Shown here one piece after another: positions 1-8,175 of a stretch of DNA of 19,497 nucleotides (position 1 is its first letter; each line of letters opens with the position of its first letter). The notes under the pieces are model-generated. The model had not been told where the DNA came from. It searched no databases and saw nothing but the letters and a program-made list of their open reading frames with translations. The stretch comes from CAYMDJ01 sp964537525 (GTDB lineage Archaea; Aenigmatarchaeota; Aenigmatarchaeia; QMZP01): assembly GCA_964537525.1 (NCBI GenBank), contig CAZIAB010000013.1, positions 1-19,497 of the forward strand. The letters run 5' to 3'. The translations under genes and the position numbers were made by a program.

Positions 1-7
1 TTAGAAT

Positions 8-37
8 GCCGCATTAATCCGATGGGGTAAATGCGGC
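8..37 (-). terminator. Hairpin just past the 3' end of the coiled-coil gene
   Basis: GCCGCATT at 8-15 and AATGCGGC at 30-37 form a perfect 8-bp inverted repeat with a 14-nt loop, starting 4 nt beyond the TAG stop of the leftward gene. It could end or stabilise that transcript. No clear T tract follows on the minus strand, so it may only be a 3' stem-loop. Confidence 0.35.
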
Positions 38-40
38 CAA

Positions 41-667
41 CTATTCCTCTTCCATCCATCTCTTCTTCTTGATGGGGACCTCTGCCATCTCCCTGGCCTT
101 CTCGCCGGCCATCCTGACAGCGGTCTCCTCATCGACCCTCTCCAGGTCATCTATCGCCTTAAGAATCTGGTGGGACTCCTCGTCCACGGGAAGGTCCTCC
201 TTCGCGAAGACCCTTCTGAGCTTGCTCTTGACCGTGTCCATCCTGCCCTCTTCCATGGCCTTCCGGACGTCGGTGTCGAACAGGACCTTGTTGAGGTGCT
301 CCATGTCAGAGTCAAGAATCTTCTCTATGAACTCGTTCTTCTCCTCTGACTTCTGGTGCTCCTTCATCGCCTCGAGCAGGAGCATCAGCTGCTGCTCCTT
401 CAGGAGGGTGGTCGCCTCCTCCTGCTTGGCAACGCTCTCCAGCCTCAGGGCCTTAATCTTCTGGATATTGAGCATCTTCATCGTGTTCGGCTGGCCCTTC
501 GATTCCAGCATAAGGTTCCTTATCTTCTCCTGTATGCGCTTGAGTTCGTCAGAAATTATCTCAATCTGCTTCTCGAGGCGGACCCTCTGCTTCTCAATGT
601 CCCTCTCCTTAAGCTTGGAGAACATGTCCTGCTTGAACGTCTTCTTTAGCAAGCTCCTCAAATCCAT
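41..667 (-). CDS. Coiled-coil protein, possibly ESCRT-III/Snf7-like
   Basis: A 208-residue soluble protein with no signal peptide or membrane helix. After a basic N-terminus (about residues 1-20) comes a long, highly charged helical stretch (about 20-105). A break at ESKGQPNT near residue 55 suggests two antiparallel helices. Shorter helices rich in Glu and Asp follow (about 110-190), and the protein ends in a mixed basic/acidic tail (KKKRWMEEE). Length, the basic-to-acidic gradient, a hairpin of two long helices and a KG-containing turn all recall ESCRT-III (Snf7/CdvB) proteins. That is a resemblance by eye, not a recognised signature, and a generic archaeal coiled-coil protein is equally possible. 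The ATG at 667 is preceded by a TATA-like element about 34 nt upstream. The gene is divergent from purL. Confidence 0.75.
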   Translation of the reverse strand: MDLRSLLKKTFKQDMFSKLKERDIEKQRVRLEKQIEIISDELKRIQEKIRNLMLESKGQPNTMKMLNIQKIKALRLESVAKQEEATTLLKEQQLMLLLEAMKEHQKSEEKNEFIEKILDSDMEHLNKVLFDTDVRKAMEEGRMDTVKSKLRRVFAKEDLPVDEESHQILKAIDDLERVDEETAVRMAGEKAREMAEVPIKKKRWMEEE

Positions 668-694
668 AAGAACCTGTTAATAATTAGATATAGT

Positions 695-707
695 GATTTA
701 TATATTC
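695..707 (-). promoter_or_regulatory. TATA box for the coiled-coil gene
   Basis: The minus strand reads GGAATATATAAATC, centred near 701. A start about 26 nt downstream would fall near 675, giving a leader of only about 8 nt before the ATG at 667. Confidence 0.55.
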
Positions 708-871
708 CGGTTGGGTACGGTAAATGTCGGGACAATAAAGCAATATATAATTTGGCTGGTTATCATTAACTATCCGGGTCATTTTCACTAAGATACTTCA
801 TCCAGAACTTTACGGCCCATCGAACTTGAGGCTTCAAAGGAAACACGTCACTGCTGACTGCGTCAACAGGA

Positions 872-881
872 CTTTATATAG
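872..881 (+). promoter_or_regulatory. TATA box for purL
   Basis: CTTTATATAG fits an archaeal TATA box. Transcription would start near 903, leaving a leader of roughly 55 nt. The leader ends in GGGGTGAT (947-954), a strong Shine-Dalgarno sequence placed for the ATG at 959. Confidence 0.5.
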
Positions 882-958
882 ATAGATGACTGGAAAGCAT
901 CGGGTTTTCCTGTCTTTGCTGGTTCTTTTGCAATCTTTAAAGGAAAGGGGTGATAGAG

Positions 959-3900
959 ATGATAATCAAATTCTTCAGGAAACCGGTCCTGTCCCCTGCT
1001 GCCGAGAGAGGTCTGATAGAGAGGTTCAACTCGGAACTGGGGAGGGAAAGGATAGGTAGCGTTCCTAGCGAGTGGTGCCTTTACATAATGACATCCGAGG
1101 GTCTTTCTGAAAAGGATGCCCGGAAGCTTGAATGGATACTCTCTGAAACCTTTGAACCCGGTAATTTCGGCAAAAGGGAGTTCCTCGGTGCAGGAGTCCT
1201 GGAGGTGGGCCCGAGGCTGAACTTTGCAACATCCTGGTTCACCAATGCAAGGCAGGTATTTGAGCAGTGCGGAATTACGTACATAGAGCGGATAGAGCGC
1301 TCAAGGCGTTACCTGCCTGTCACAACCGATAACACGCTCCTGACTTCAGAGGAGAGGCAGCTCTTCCTGGGCATCGTTCATGACAGGATGACCGAGCAGC
1401 CTTACCCTGAACCTCTCAGTTCTTTCAAGACAGGAATTGTTCCCCAACCGGTCAGGGACATCCCTATCCTTGAGAGGGGAATCGGGGCCCTTGATGAGGC
1501 GGCAAAAGAACTTGGTCTGGCATTCGATGATTTCGACAAGAAGCACATCTATAACCATTTCACTGGAATAGGAAGGAACCCCACGGGTGTGGAGATATTC
1601 CAGTATGGCCAGGCCAACTCCGAGCACTCCCGTCACGGTTTCTTCAAGGCAAGAATCATCATTGACAGCCGGGAGATGGGAATGAGCCTGATGGAAATGG
1701 TCAGGCGACCCTTTGAGGTGAACCCCGGGAACAGCCTCGTGGCGTTCATGGACAATGCTTCTGTCACAAGGGGGTTTCCCGTGACCCTCCTCAGCCAGAC
1801 ATATCCTGATGGTCCATCACTGATACATCTCTGGATAGGGTGCAACGTCCATATCCTTTTCGATGCAGAGACACATAATTTCCCGTGCGCCATTGCCGCG
1901 TTCCCCGGTGCCGAGACCGGCGTGGGGGGCAGGCTCAGGGACGACATGGGCGTAGGCAGGGGAGGATACATAGTAGCGAATACGGCCGGATACGCCGTCG
2001 GAAGCCTCTTTATCGAAGGCCTGGAACTGCCCTGGGAAGATGTTATCGGCCAGCACCCGTCCAACATCATGAAGCCCATCGACATCCTGGTCCAGGCATC
2101 CAACGGGGCATCTGATTATGGAAACAAGTTCGGAGACCCGATAATCAACGGGTTCGTGCGCTCCTTTGACATGCGAATCCCTGGCGGTGAGCGGAGGGCC
2201 TGGATAAAGCCTATAATGTTCACCGGAGGAGTGGGTTACATAAGGGAGGAGCACATCAGGAAGGAAGAGCCCCTCGCTGGTATGCACATAGTCATACTGG
2301 GCGGCCCCAACTACAGGATTGGAATGGGTGGAGGCTCTGCCTCGAGTATGGGCCTCGGGGATAATGTCGAGGAGACCGACCAAAACGCTGTCCAGCGCGC
2401 CGATGCCGAGAAGGAAAGGAAGGTCTATAATTCCATCAAGGCCTGCCTTGACATGGGAGACAAGAATCCCATCAGGTCTATCCATGACATGGGTGCGGGA
2501 GGAAACTGCAACGCACTCCCTGAGATATGCATGCCCGCAGGAGGCAGGATATTCATCAACCGCCTGCCGCTCGGCGATGATACGCTGAGCAAGCTGGAAA
2601 TCTGGGGCAATGAGTCGCAGGAGAGGATGGTCATCCTGGTTGACGATGATGGCCTTGAGACCGTAATGTCCATATGCGAGCGCGAGAAGTGCTCCATGAC
2701 TGTTGCGGGTGTCATAACGGGCGACGGAAAGATAGTGGTAGAGGACGAGACCGACGGCTCCGTGTGCGTGGATATGGACATGGGATTCGTCCTCGGTGAC
2801 ATACCACAGAAGACCTTTGAGGATGAATCGATTCCTATGGCAAAAGCCAGACTCTCCGTCCCCGACTCACTGGGCTTCAGGGATGCCCTATCCATGGTCC
2901 TAAAGCACCCCGATGTTGCGTCAAAGCAATACCTAACCGTCAAGGTGGACCGCTCGGTCGGTGGCAAGATAGTGGTCCAGCAGTGCTGCGGCCCCTTCCA
3001 TCTGCCTGTTGCTGATTACGGCCTGGTTGCACTGGGGCATTTCGATACGGTAGGCGCTGCAATCTCAATCGGACAGATGCCTGTCACAGGACTCCTGGAC
3101 TATGCTGCCATGGCAAGGATGAGCGTCGGCGAGGCCATAACGAACTTGATGTTCGCCGGAGGCAGGAACTTTTATGACATCTTCCTTTGCGTGAATGCTA
3201 TGTGGGCAGCAAAGAAGCCGGGTGAGACAGCCAACATATACGCGGCATACAGGGCTCTCACCGATGTTCAGATCGACCTGGGAATCGGGACAGACGGCGG
3301 TAAGGACTCCCTGACAATGTTGGCTCTGTGCAAGGGCCTCGATGGCAATGACGAGGACGTGAAGGCCCCCGGGACACTGGTGATATCCGCAAGGGTTCCG
3401 TGCCCGGACATCACGAAGCATGTGACTCCTGACATCAGGGAACCGGGAAAATCCCTGCTCATGCATCTCGACTTCTCTTGGGGGAAGAGGCGGCTAGGTG
3501 GCTCTGTTTTTGCAAGGACATTGAGCCAGCTTGGCAGATCATACCCTGACCTTGAGAATCCGGATATTCTCAGAAGGGGATATGATGCAGTCCAGGAACT
3601 CCTCAATGAGGGGCTTATCCTTGCCGGCCACGACATAAGCGATGGTGGGATTGCAGCCACTCTCTGCGAGATGGCAATCAGCGGCGGCTGCGGCATTGAA
3701 GCCAGCCTGAGCAGGAAGAGGGGCCTGTTCCACACGTTCTTCAGCGAGGAGCTTGGAGCAGTCTTCGAGTATCTCCCTGAAAAGGAAAGCGAGGTAAGGG
3801 AGGTCCTCAAGAGGCATGGCCTCTCAGGGTTCTTCCGCAGGATAGGCAGGACCACCAAAGACAGCAGGGTAAGGTTCTATTACGGGAAGAGGAAAAGGGA

Positions 3901-4876
3901 GATGGTCCTCGATGAGAGGCTCACCACAATCAGAAGGATGTGGGAAATCACGAGCTTCATGATTGACAGGCTCCAGTCCAACCCGGAAACAGTGGAAGAG
4001 GAGATGCGCAGCGTTGAAAGGCAATCGGAGCCGCAATATGATATATCCTTTTACGAAAGCCTCAATAGTCCGGTCATCCTGAAAGCGAAGAAGCCCTTGG
4101 TTGCAGTCATCAGGGAAGAGGGAACCAACGCGGACGATGAGATGCGCTCTGCCTTGTATCTTGCAGGTTTTGATGTTCTTGACCTGACTATGACGGACAT
4201 AATAAGAGGGAGTATACTGGACAAGTGCCAGATGGTCGTGTTCCCTGGAGGCTTCTCATATGCTGACGTACTGGATGCCGGCAAGGGCTGGGCAGCTACT
4301 ATAGTCCTTAACGAAAGGGTCAGGGAGCAGTTTGACAGATTCTATGAAAGGTGCGATACCCTTTCGTTCGGTGTCTGCAACGGCTGCCAGATGATGGCCC
4401 TGATCGGATGGGTACCCTGGAAGGGGATTCCTACCGAAAAGCAGCCAAGGTTCATACGAAACACGTCAGAGAGGTTCGAGTGCCGCTTCCCGAGTGTAAG
4501 GATACTCAAGAGCCCTGCCGTGATGCTCAGGAGAATGGAGGGCTCGCTCCTCGGTGTCTGGACAAGGCACGGCGAGGGGAGGTTCTTCTGCAAGGAACAG
4601 AGTGTGCTGGATGAGATACTTGCCAAGGGTCTGGCACCCATACGCTTCGTTGGTCCTGACGGGAACGAAACCATAGAGTATCCGTTCAATCCCAACGGCT
4701 CTGTCCACGGGATAACCGCGGTCACGTCTCCTGACGGACGGCACCTGGCAATGATGCCGCACCCGGAGGCCCTTTTCAAGATATGGCAGTGGCCCTGGAT
4801 TCCGAGGAAATGGAAATCCCTTGAACATTCCCCGTGGTTCCAAATGTTCATGAATGCCAGGGAATTCTTTGAGTAA
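959..4876 (+). CDS. purL: Phosphoribosylformylglycinamidine synthase, single-chain
   Basis: Makes FGAM from FGAR, glutamine and ATP in de novo purine synthesis; cytoplasmic. At about 1305 residues this is the large one-chain enzyme: N-terminal PurS-like domain, linker (about 160-230), two AIRS-like ATPase halves (QANSEHSRH, ETHNFP, GGPNYRIGMGGGSASS, HDMGAGG; then GTDGGKDSL, HDISDGG) and a C-terminal class I glutamine amidotransferase. The likely triad is Cys1140 (FGVCNGCQM), His1268 and Glu1270 (MMPHPEALF). Known archaeal systems mostly use separate PurS, PurL and PurQ. Motifs such as LPWED, ASNGASDYGNKFG, WIKPIMFTGG and LEIWG closely resemble eukaryotic PFAS. An in-frame GTG lies at 950, but the Shine-Dalgarno GGGGTGAT at 947-954 overlaps it and favours ATG 959. 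The next gene, purM, performs the following step. Confidence 0.97.
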   Translation: MIIKFFRKPVLSPAAERGLIERFNSELGRERIGSVPSEWCLYIMTSEGLSEKDARKLEWILSETFEPGNFGKREFLGAGVLEVGPRLNFATSWFTNARQVFEQCGITYIERIERSRRYLPVTTDNTLLTSEERQLFLGIVHDRMTEQPYPEPLSSFKTGIVPQPVRDIPILERGIGALDEAAKELGLAFDDFDKKHIYNHFTGIGRNPTGVEIFQYGQANSEHSRHGFFKARIIIDSREMGMSLMEMVRRPFEVNPGNSLVAFMDNASVTRGFPVTLLSQTYPDGPSLIHLWIGCNVHILFDAETHNFPCAIAAFPGAETGVGGRLRDDMGVGRGGYIVANTAGYAVGSLFIEGLELPWEDVIGQHPSNIMKPIDILVQASNGASDYGNKFGDPIINGFVRSFDMRIPGGERRAWIKPIMFTGGVGYIREEHIRKEEPLAGMHIVILGGPNYRIGMGGGSASSMGLGDNVEETDQNAVQRADAEKERKVYNSIKACLDMGDKNPIRSIHDMGAGGNCNALPEICMPAGGRIFINRLPLGDDTLSKLEIWGNESQERMVILVDDDGLETVMSICEREKCSMTVAGVITGDGKIVVEDETDGSVCVDMDMGFVLGDIPQKTFEDESIPMAKARLSVPDSLGFRDALSMVLKHPDVASKQYLTVKVDRSVGGKIVVQQCCGPFHLPVADYGLVALGHFDTVGAAISIGQMPVTGLLDYAAMARMSVGEAITNLMFAGGRNFYDIFLCVNAMWAAKKPGETANIYAAYRALTDVQIDLGIGTDGGKDSLTMLALCKGLDGNDEDVKAPGTLVISARVPCPDITKHVTPDIREPGKSLLMHLDFSWGKRRLGGSVFARTLSQLGRSYPDLENPDILRRGYDAVQELLNEGLILAGHDISDGGIAATLCEMAISGGCGIEASLSRKRGLFHTFFSEELGAVFEYLPEKESEVREVLKRHGLSGFFRRIGRTTKDSRVRFYYGKRKREMVLDERLTTIRRMWEITSFMIDRLQSNPETVEEEMRSVERQSEPQYDISFYESLNSPVILKAKKPLVAVIREEGTNADDEMRSALYLAGFDVLDLTMTDIIRGSILDKCQMVVFPGGFSYADVLDAGKGWAATIVLNERVREQFDRFYERCDTLSFGVCNGCQMMALIGWVPWKGIPTEKQPRFIRNTSERFECRFPSVRILKSPAVMLRRMEGSLLGVWTRHGEGRFFCKEQSVLDEILAKGLAPIRFVGPDGNETIEYPFNPNGSVHGITAVTSPDGRHLAMMPHPEALFKIWQWPWIPRKWKSLEHSPWFQMFMNAREFFE

Positions 4877-4886
4877 AAACCCCAGC

Positions 4887-4905
4887 CAGGAGAATGGTTC
4901 TCCTG
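4887..4905 (+). repeat. Perfect stem-loop after purL
   Basis: CAGGAGAA and TTCTCCTG form an 8-bp perfect stem with a 3-nt loop (TGG), 10 bases past the purL stop codon. It is probably a 3'-UTR structure that protects or ends the purL mRNA together with the T-rich element downstream. Confidence 0.5.
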
Positions 4906-4917
4906 CATCTATCAGAA

Positions 4918-4965
4918 AGAGGGGGTGGGGTAAGCCTTTAATGGTGGAAACCGCCCTCTCTTTTT
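4918..4965 (+). terminator. Putative purL transcription terminator
   Basis: AGAGGG at 4918-4923 can pair with CCCTCT at 4954-4959. A run of five T residues follows at 4961-4965. The placement between purL and the separate purM promoter suits a terminator. Confidence 0.45.
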
Positions 4966-5005
4966 GTATTGTCAATTAAAGGGGATATAAAGCACACTAC
5001 CCAAA

Positions 5006-5018
5006 TTAAAAACTTAAT
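5006..5018 (+). promoter_or_regulatory. TATA box for leaderless purM
   Basis: The AT-rich box TTAAAAACTTAAT is centred about 28 nt before the ATG at 5041, and there is no Shine-Dalgarno sequence. This is the geometry of an archaeal leaderless promoter and gives purM transcription independent of purL. Confidence 0.5.
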
Positions 5019-5040
5019 AACAATCATCTATCGATATCCC

Positions 5041-6255
5041 ATGAGCGTTTATTCCCAGGATGGCGTTGACTTCAGCAAGGAGCACGATGTGGTCGATGTT
5101 TTCAAGGCCCTTTACAGGGCAACAAAGGAATTCACCGCAGACCTCGTGAGGTATGGCTTCTCGCAGCCCGACGATATCGGCTATTTCTCAGACGGTATAA
5201 GGATTAATACTGCAAAGCTCGCCGAAGCAATGGGCGGCGGGGACATCGCCCTTGTCTATGGGATGGATGGTGCGGGAACAAAGCCGAGAGCACACGAGGC
5301 TTACAGGAACGTCATGAAAAAAGTCAAATCAGAGGAAGGGAAGAGAGAGGTCGAGGACGCGGCAGATTTCCCGAGAATATGCACGGGCATTGATACTGTC
5401 GCGATGGTCGTGAACGACCTCATATGCGGTGGCGCAAGGCCGATGCACCTCCTTGACTATGTTGCCTGGCAGGAGCTCGACGTTGAGGTCGCAAGGGAGA
5501 TGGCAGCCGGCCTGTACCAGGGAGCCAAGGTATCAGGGGCAACCGTTGTTGGCGGGGAGAACGCCAGCCTCAGCGAAATGATAAACGGCTATGACATATG
5601 CGCGTGCGGCTCAGGACTCATACTGATAACAAAATATCTTGACAGCCCCCTTACAGGAGACGCCATCAGGCCGGGAGACGCCATCATAGGAATAGGGGGT
5701 TCGGGTGTCCATTGCAACGGGATATCCACTGCAAGGAAGAAGCTGTTGAACGTCCCCGAGTTCGGTTGGAATGGGAGATACCGCCCGGACGAAAACGTCC
5801 CCGAGTTCGGGAAGACCGCGGCAGAAGAGATACTGACACCAACAATCATATACAAGGAGCCAGTCCTGGATGGTGTCCTTTCTGACACCCAGTTCGATGT
5901 CAAGGCAATTGTCAACATCACAGGGGAGGGCATCAATAACCTTAAGAGGGCTCTGATGAAACCAGTTGGCGCAGAGATTGATTTAAGCAGGGAAGAGAAG
6001 CTAAGGCCGCAACCAGTCTTTGATGTCATACAGAGGGAGGGCAAAATCACGGACAGGGAGATGTGGGACGTATACAACAATGGAATCGGTATGATGATGG
6101 TCGTTCCCATGGACCAGGCAGATGCAGTTGTTAACAGGCTTGAAGAGTATAAGGTCTGGCATTTCCCCATACAGGCATCCCGGATAGGTAAGATTATCGA
6201 GGACCCTGAAAGAAGGGTATACCTTAAAACCGACAAGTTCGAGGACATTTTCTGA
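5041..6255 (+). CDS. purM: Phosphoribosylformylglycinamidine cyclo-ligase
   Basis: AIR synthetase, which closes the imidazole ring of FGAM using ATP, the step after PurL. Family motifs in order: DGAGTKPRAHEAY, GIDTVAMVVNDLICGGARPMHLLDY, GATVVGGENA, GGSGVHCNG, NITGEGINNLKRA and DVYNNGIGMMMVVP. The protein is 404 residues, longer than the usual 340-350. Part of the excess is an insert after the HCNG motif with a duplicated NVPEFG. The variant GENAS replaces the common GETA, and ITGEG replaces ITGGG. An in-frame start 24 codons upstream (4969) lies inside promoter sequence; ATG 5041 has a leaderless promoter and gives the normal N-terminus. Confidence 0.93.
   Translation: MSVYSQDGVDFSKEHDVVDVFKALYRATKEFTADLVRYGFSQPDDIGYFSDGIRINTAKLAEAMGGGDIALVYGMDGAGTKPRAHEAYRNVMKKVKSEEGKREVEDAADFPRICTGIDTVAMVVNDLICGGARPMHLLDYVAWQELDVEVAREMAAGLYQGAKVSGATVVGGENASLSEMINGYDICACGSGLILITKYLDSPLTGDAIRPGDAIIGIGGSGVHCNGISTARKKLLNVPEFGWNGRYRPDENVPEFGKTAAEEILTPTIIYKEPVLDGVLSDTQFDVKAIVNITGEGINNLKRALMKPVGAEIDLSREEKLRPQPVFDVIQREGKITDREMWDVYNNGIGMMMVVPMDQADAVVNRLEEYKVWHFPIQASRIGKIIEDPERRVYLKTDKFEDIF
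5749..5810 (+). repeat. 17-bp direct repeat inside purM
   Basis: AACGTCCCCGAGTTCGG occurs at 5749-5765 and again at 5794-5810, a 45-bp in-frame period encoding NVPEFG twice, 15 residues apart. It sits in a surface-loop position after the HCNG motif. Confidence 0.85.
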
Positions 6256-6276
6256 TTCTGTAAATATGCTCTGCAA

Positions 6277-6288
6277 CTTATTATATCC
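6277..6288 (+). promoter_or_regulatory. TATA box for the first pilin-like gene
   Basis: ACTTATTATATC is centred about 25 nt before the ATG at 6307 and no Shine-Dalgarno sequence is present, consistent with a leaderless transcript starting the surface-protein block. Confidence 0.55.
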
Positions 6289-6306
6289 GTTAACCAATTA
6301 TAATTG

Positions 6307-8175
6307 ATGGGTCAGAGGAGGGGTTTTTTGTTGACGCTGGATGCGATTATAGCGATAACGCTACTCATGTCCCTCGCCCTCTTCGTGGGGGCGATAAGCA
6401 TAACCTATTACTCGCCTGACCTGAAATATGAGAGGCTTTACTACATGGGAAAGGATTTGCTCCTGCTGGTCGAGAACGCTGACATGGACCAGCTCTCTGA
6501 CTTTCCCGTGATAGATTATTACATCAGCCAGGGCGTCATAACCCCTGACCAGATGGACAATTCCCTGCTGGAGGTCATTGGCTCCCTCTGGGCAAGCGAC
6601 AACGCCACCCTTCAGGACCATGCCAGGAACATCACAGGGGAGATACTCAACGAGACCCTGCCCGAGAAGTACGGGTACGAGGTCCTCATGGACGGCTCCA
6701 CCATATTCAGGAAGAACGGTACAGGCGGGGAGGACTTCGTATCGAGGTTCTCGACGATAGTGTCCGGCTTCGAGCTGGGCAAGCCGGTCTCCGGATTCGT
6801 TGCGAGGGCATGGGCAACCAAGATAAGCAAGAACACGACTGACGTCATAACCTTTGACATAGAGGGAGCAGGCAACGAAGGAGGTGACCTGAAGATAACC
6901 AAACACTTCACGCTGAACTCCACGGCAATAGAATCAGCGACCTTCTACGTATCGATACACTACACGAACCTCGATTCCCTCCAGGTAAACGGCAACGAGA
7001 TAAGCGGCGACATAAACTGGATACACACCGATTATTCATGGGGCGTGGGGACGGCGGCCTTCGGTACAGTGGACGTGAAAAACTACCTCCAGAACGGCAA
7101 CAACACCATATACCTCGAGATAAGGAACACCGAATACAACTCCCACATCCACCCTGGAATGAGACTCGAGGTAACGTATGAGACAGAGGAGATAAAGGAG
7201 GCCACGGAAACCGTTAAAGAGAGGATATACTTCGACAACATAGTCAGCCAGGAGAACGGCTGGAGGAACAGCGGCGCCTGGGCCATGGTCTCATTCCACA
7301 TCCCCGAGAACTCGACGATAAGCAACGTGACGCTTCACCTGAAGGGCGAGGACATAGAAGACATAGCCTGGAGGGATGACGTGAGGATATACTATAAGGA
7401 CCAGCTCTATGACACCTTCAACCCCCCACCCAGCGGGATAGTGGACGCCACCTACAACTTTACTGACGAGGCAACAGAGGGAACGAACTGGATTCTCGTT
7501 CAGCTCAATTACAGGATATCATCTTCATGGTGGGGGGAGTATGACGACTTCACAGGGGACGGCGACACGATAATATACTCGGACCCCCCCGATGACCCTG
7601 ACGGCTCCTCATACGTGGAGGTGGAGTATCAGCTGGACGAGGACCGCCTGAGGTATGGTTATATAGACATAGGACTCTCGGAGATTGCGGGCGGGAGCCC
7701 GGCCCTGACCAAAACCTTCCCTGTGGATTTTGAGGACAAGGAACTGATAAAGAGCTTTGTTCACGTCGCGCAGCTATTCAGTTATATTGTCAGGGTCAGG
7801 GTGAGGCCACAGGGTCAGTCCTGGGCACAGATATTCGAATCACCATCAGGAAGGGTAATCCCCTCATCAATCTATGTTGACCCGAACTATTTTGATGTAT
7901 CGGTACCAAATGATATAGAGTTAAGGGAGATGGGCGCTGGTTACAACATCCTCCCCGAGACCTCGCTCGAGTACAGGATATGGATTCCCTCGAGCGTCGG
8001 TTACGGAGACGTCAACGAGACGCTGCAGGGCGCGCTGGACGACGCGGTCGCGAGGCTGAACCAGACGCTTGGAAAGTATGCGGTCGCGACCACCATAGCC
8101 AAGGAGACGTATTCGGTCTCGGGCGTCCCCTCCATGTGGGGGCCTGCGGTGCTGGAGGTGAGGGTATGGGGCTAA
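6307..8175 (+). CDS. Large surface protein with prepilin-like N-terminus
   Basis: A 622-residue protein beginning MGQRRGFLLTLDAII, a short basic leader, then a hydrophobic helix at about 8-30. RRG followed by FL fits the archaeal prepilin peptidase site, with an acidic residue (Asp12) at about +6 of the mature chain. The rest has no further membrane helix. It is rich in beta-type sequence and carries many N-X-S/T sequons (NATL, NITG, NETL, NTTD, NSTA, NVTL, NFTD, NQTL), so it should be an exposed, probably N-glycosylated beta-sandwich protein. It ends in a conserved-looking VSGVPSMWGPAVLEVRVWG. A TTG at 6304 is in frame, but ATG 6307 fits the leaderless promoter. The next gene starts inside its last codons. 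Function is not known; a major or minor subunit of a pilus-like structure is a guess. Confidence 0.85.
   Translation: MGQRRGFLLTLDAIIAITLLMSLALFVGAISITYYSPDLKYERLYYMGKDLLLLVENADMDQLSDFPVIDYYISQGVITPDQMDNSLLEVIGSLWASDNATLQDHARNITGEILNETLPEKYGYEVLMDGSTIFRKNGTGGEDFVSRFSTIVSGFELGKPVSGFVARAWATKISKNTTDVITFDIEGAGNEGGDLKITKHFTLNSTAIESATFYVSIHYTNLDSLQVNGNEISGDINWIHTDYSWGVGTAAFGTVDVKNYLQNGNNTIYLEIRNTEYNSHIHPGMRLEVTYETEEIKEATETVKERIYFDNIVSQENGWRNSGAWAMVSFHIPENSTISNVTLHLKGEDIEDIAWRDDVRIYYKDQLYDTFNPPPSGIVDATYNFTDEATEGTNWILVQLNYRISSSWWGEYDDFTGDGDTIIYSDPPDDPDGSSYVEVEYQLDEDRLRYGYIDIGLSEIAGGSPALTKTFPVDFEDKELIKSFVHVAQLFSYIVRVRVRPQGQSWAQIFESPSGRVIPSSIYVDPNYFDVSVPNDIELREMGAGYNILPETSLEYRIWIPSSVGYGDVNETLQGALDDAVARLNQTLGKYAVATTIAKETYSVSGVPSMWGPAVLEVRVWG
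8154..8161 (+). promoter_or_regulatory. Strong Shine-Dalgarno deciding the next start
   Basis: GGAGGTGA, the best anti-16S match in this locus, lies 4 nt before ATG 8166, inside the last codons of the preceding gene. It argues for translational coupling from 8166. The alternative ATG at 8250 has no Shine-Dalgarno. A caution is that these bases also encode LEVR. Confidence 0.55.

Larger units (their letters stand above)
668..958. other. Divergent intergenic region before purL
   Basis: This 291-bp non-coding stretch holds the promoters of both flanking genes. It also has an additional TATA-like element (ATATATAAT near 743-752) that could start a plus-strand transcript around 775. No open frame of useful size and no C/D-box, tRNA or known riboswitch pattern was found, so the long purL upstream region is unexplained. 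Confidence 0.5.

Noticed and set aside
668..958. A riboswitch or small RNA upstream of purL
   Set aside because: No purine or other known aptamer pattern, C/D box pair or tRNA-like fold could be recognised; only promoters are supported.
1817..2485. A 222-codon minus-strand open frame
   Set aside because: It is antisense to the conserved purL ATPase domain and shows no coding features of its own.
7980..8165. N-terminal extension of the second surface protein
   Set aside because: The open frame runs back to 7980 inside the previous gene, but that stretch is Arg-rich shadow sequence; starts at 8166 or 8250 are better supported.
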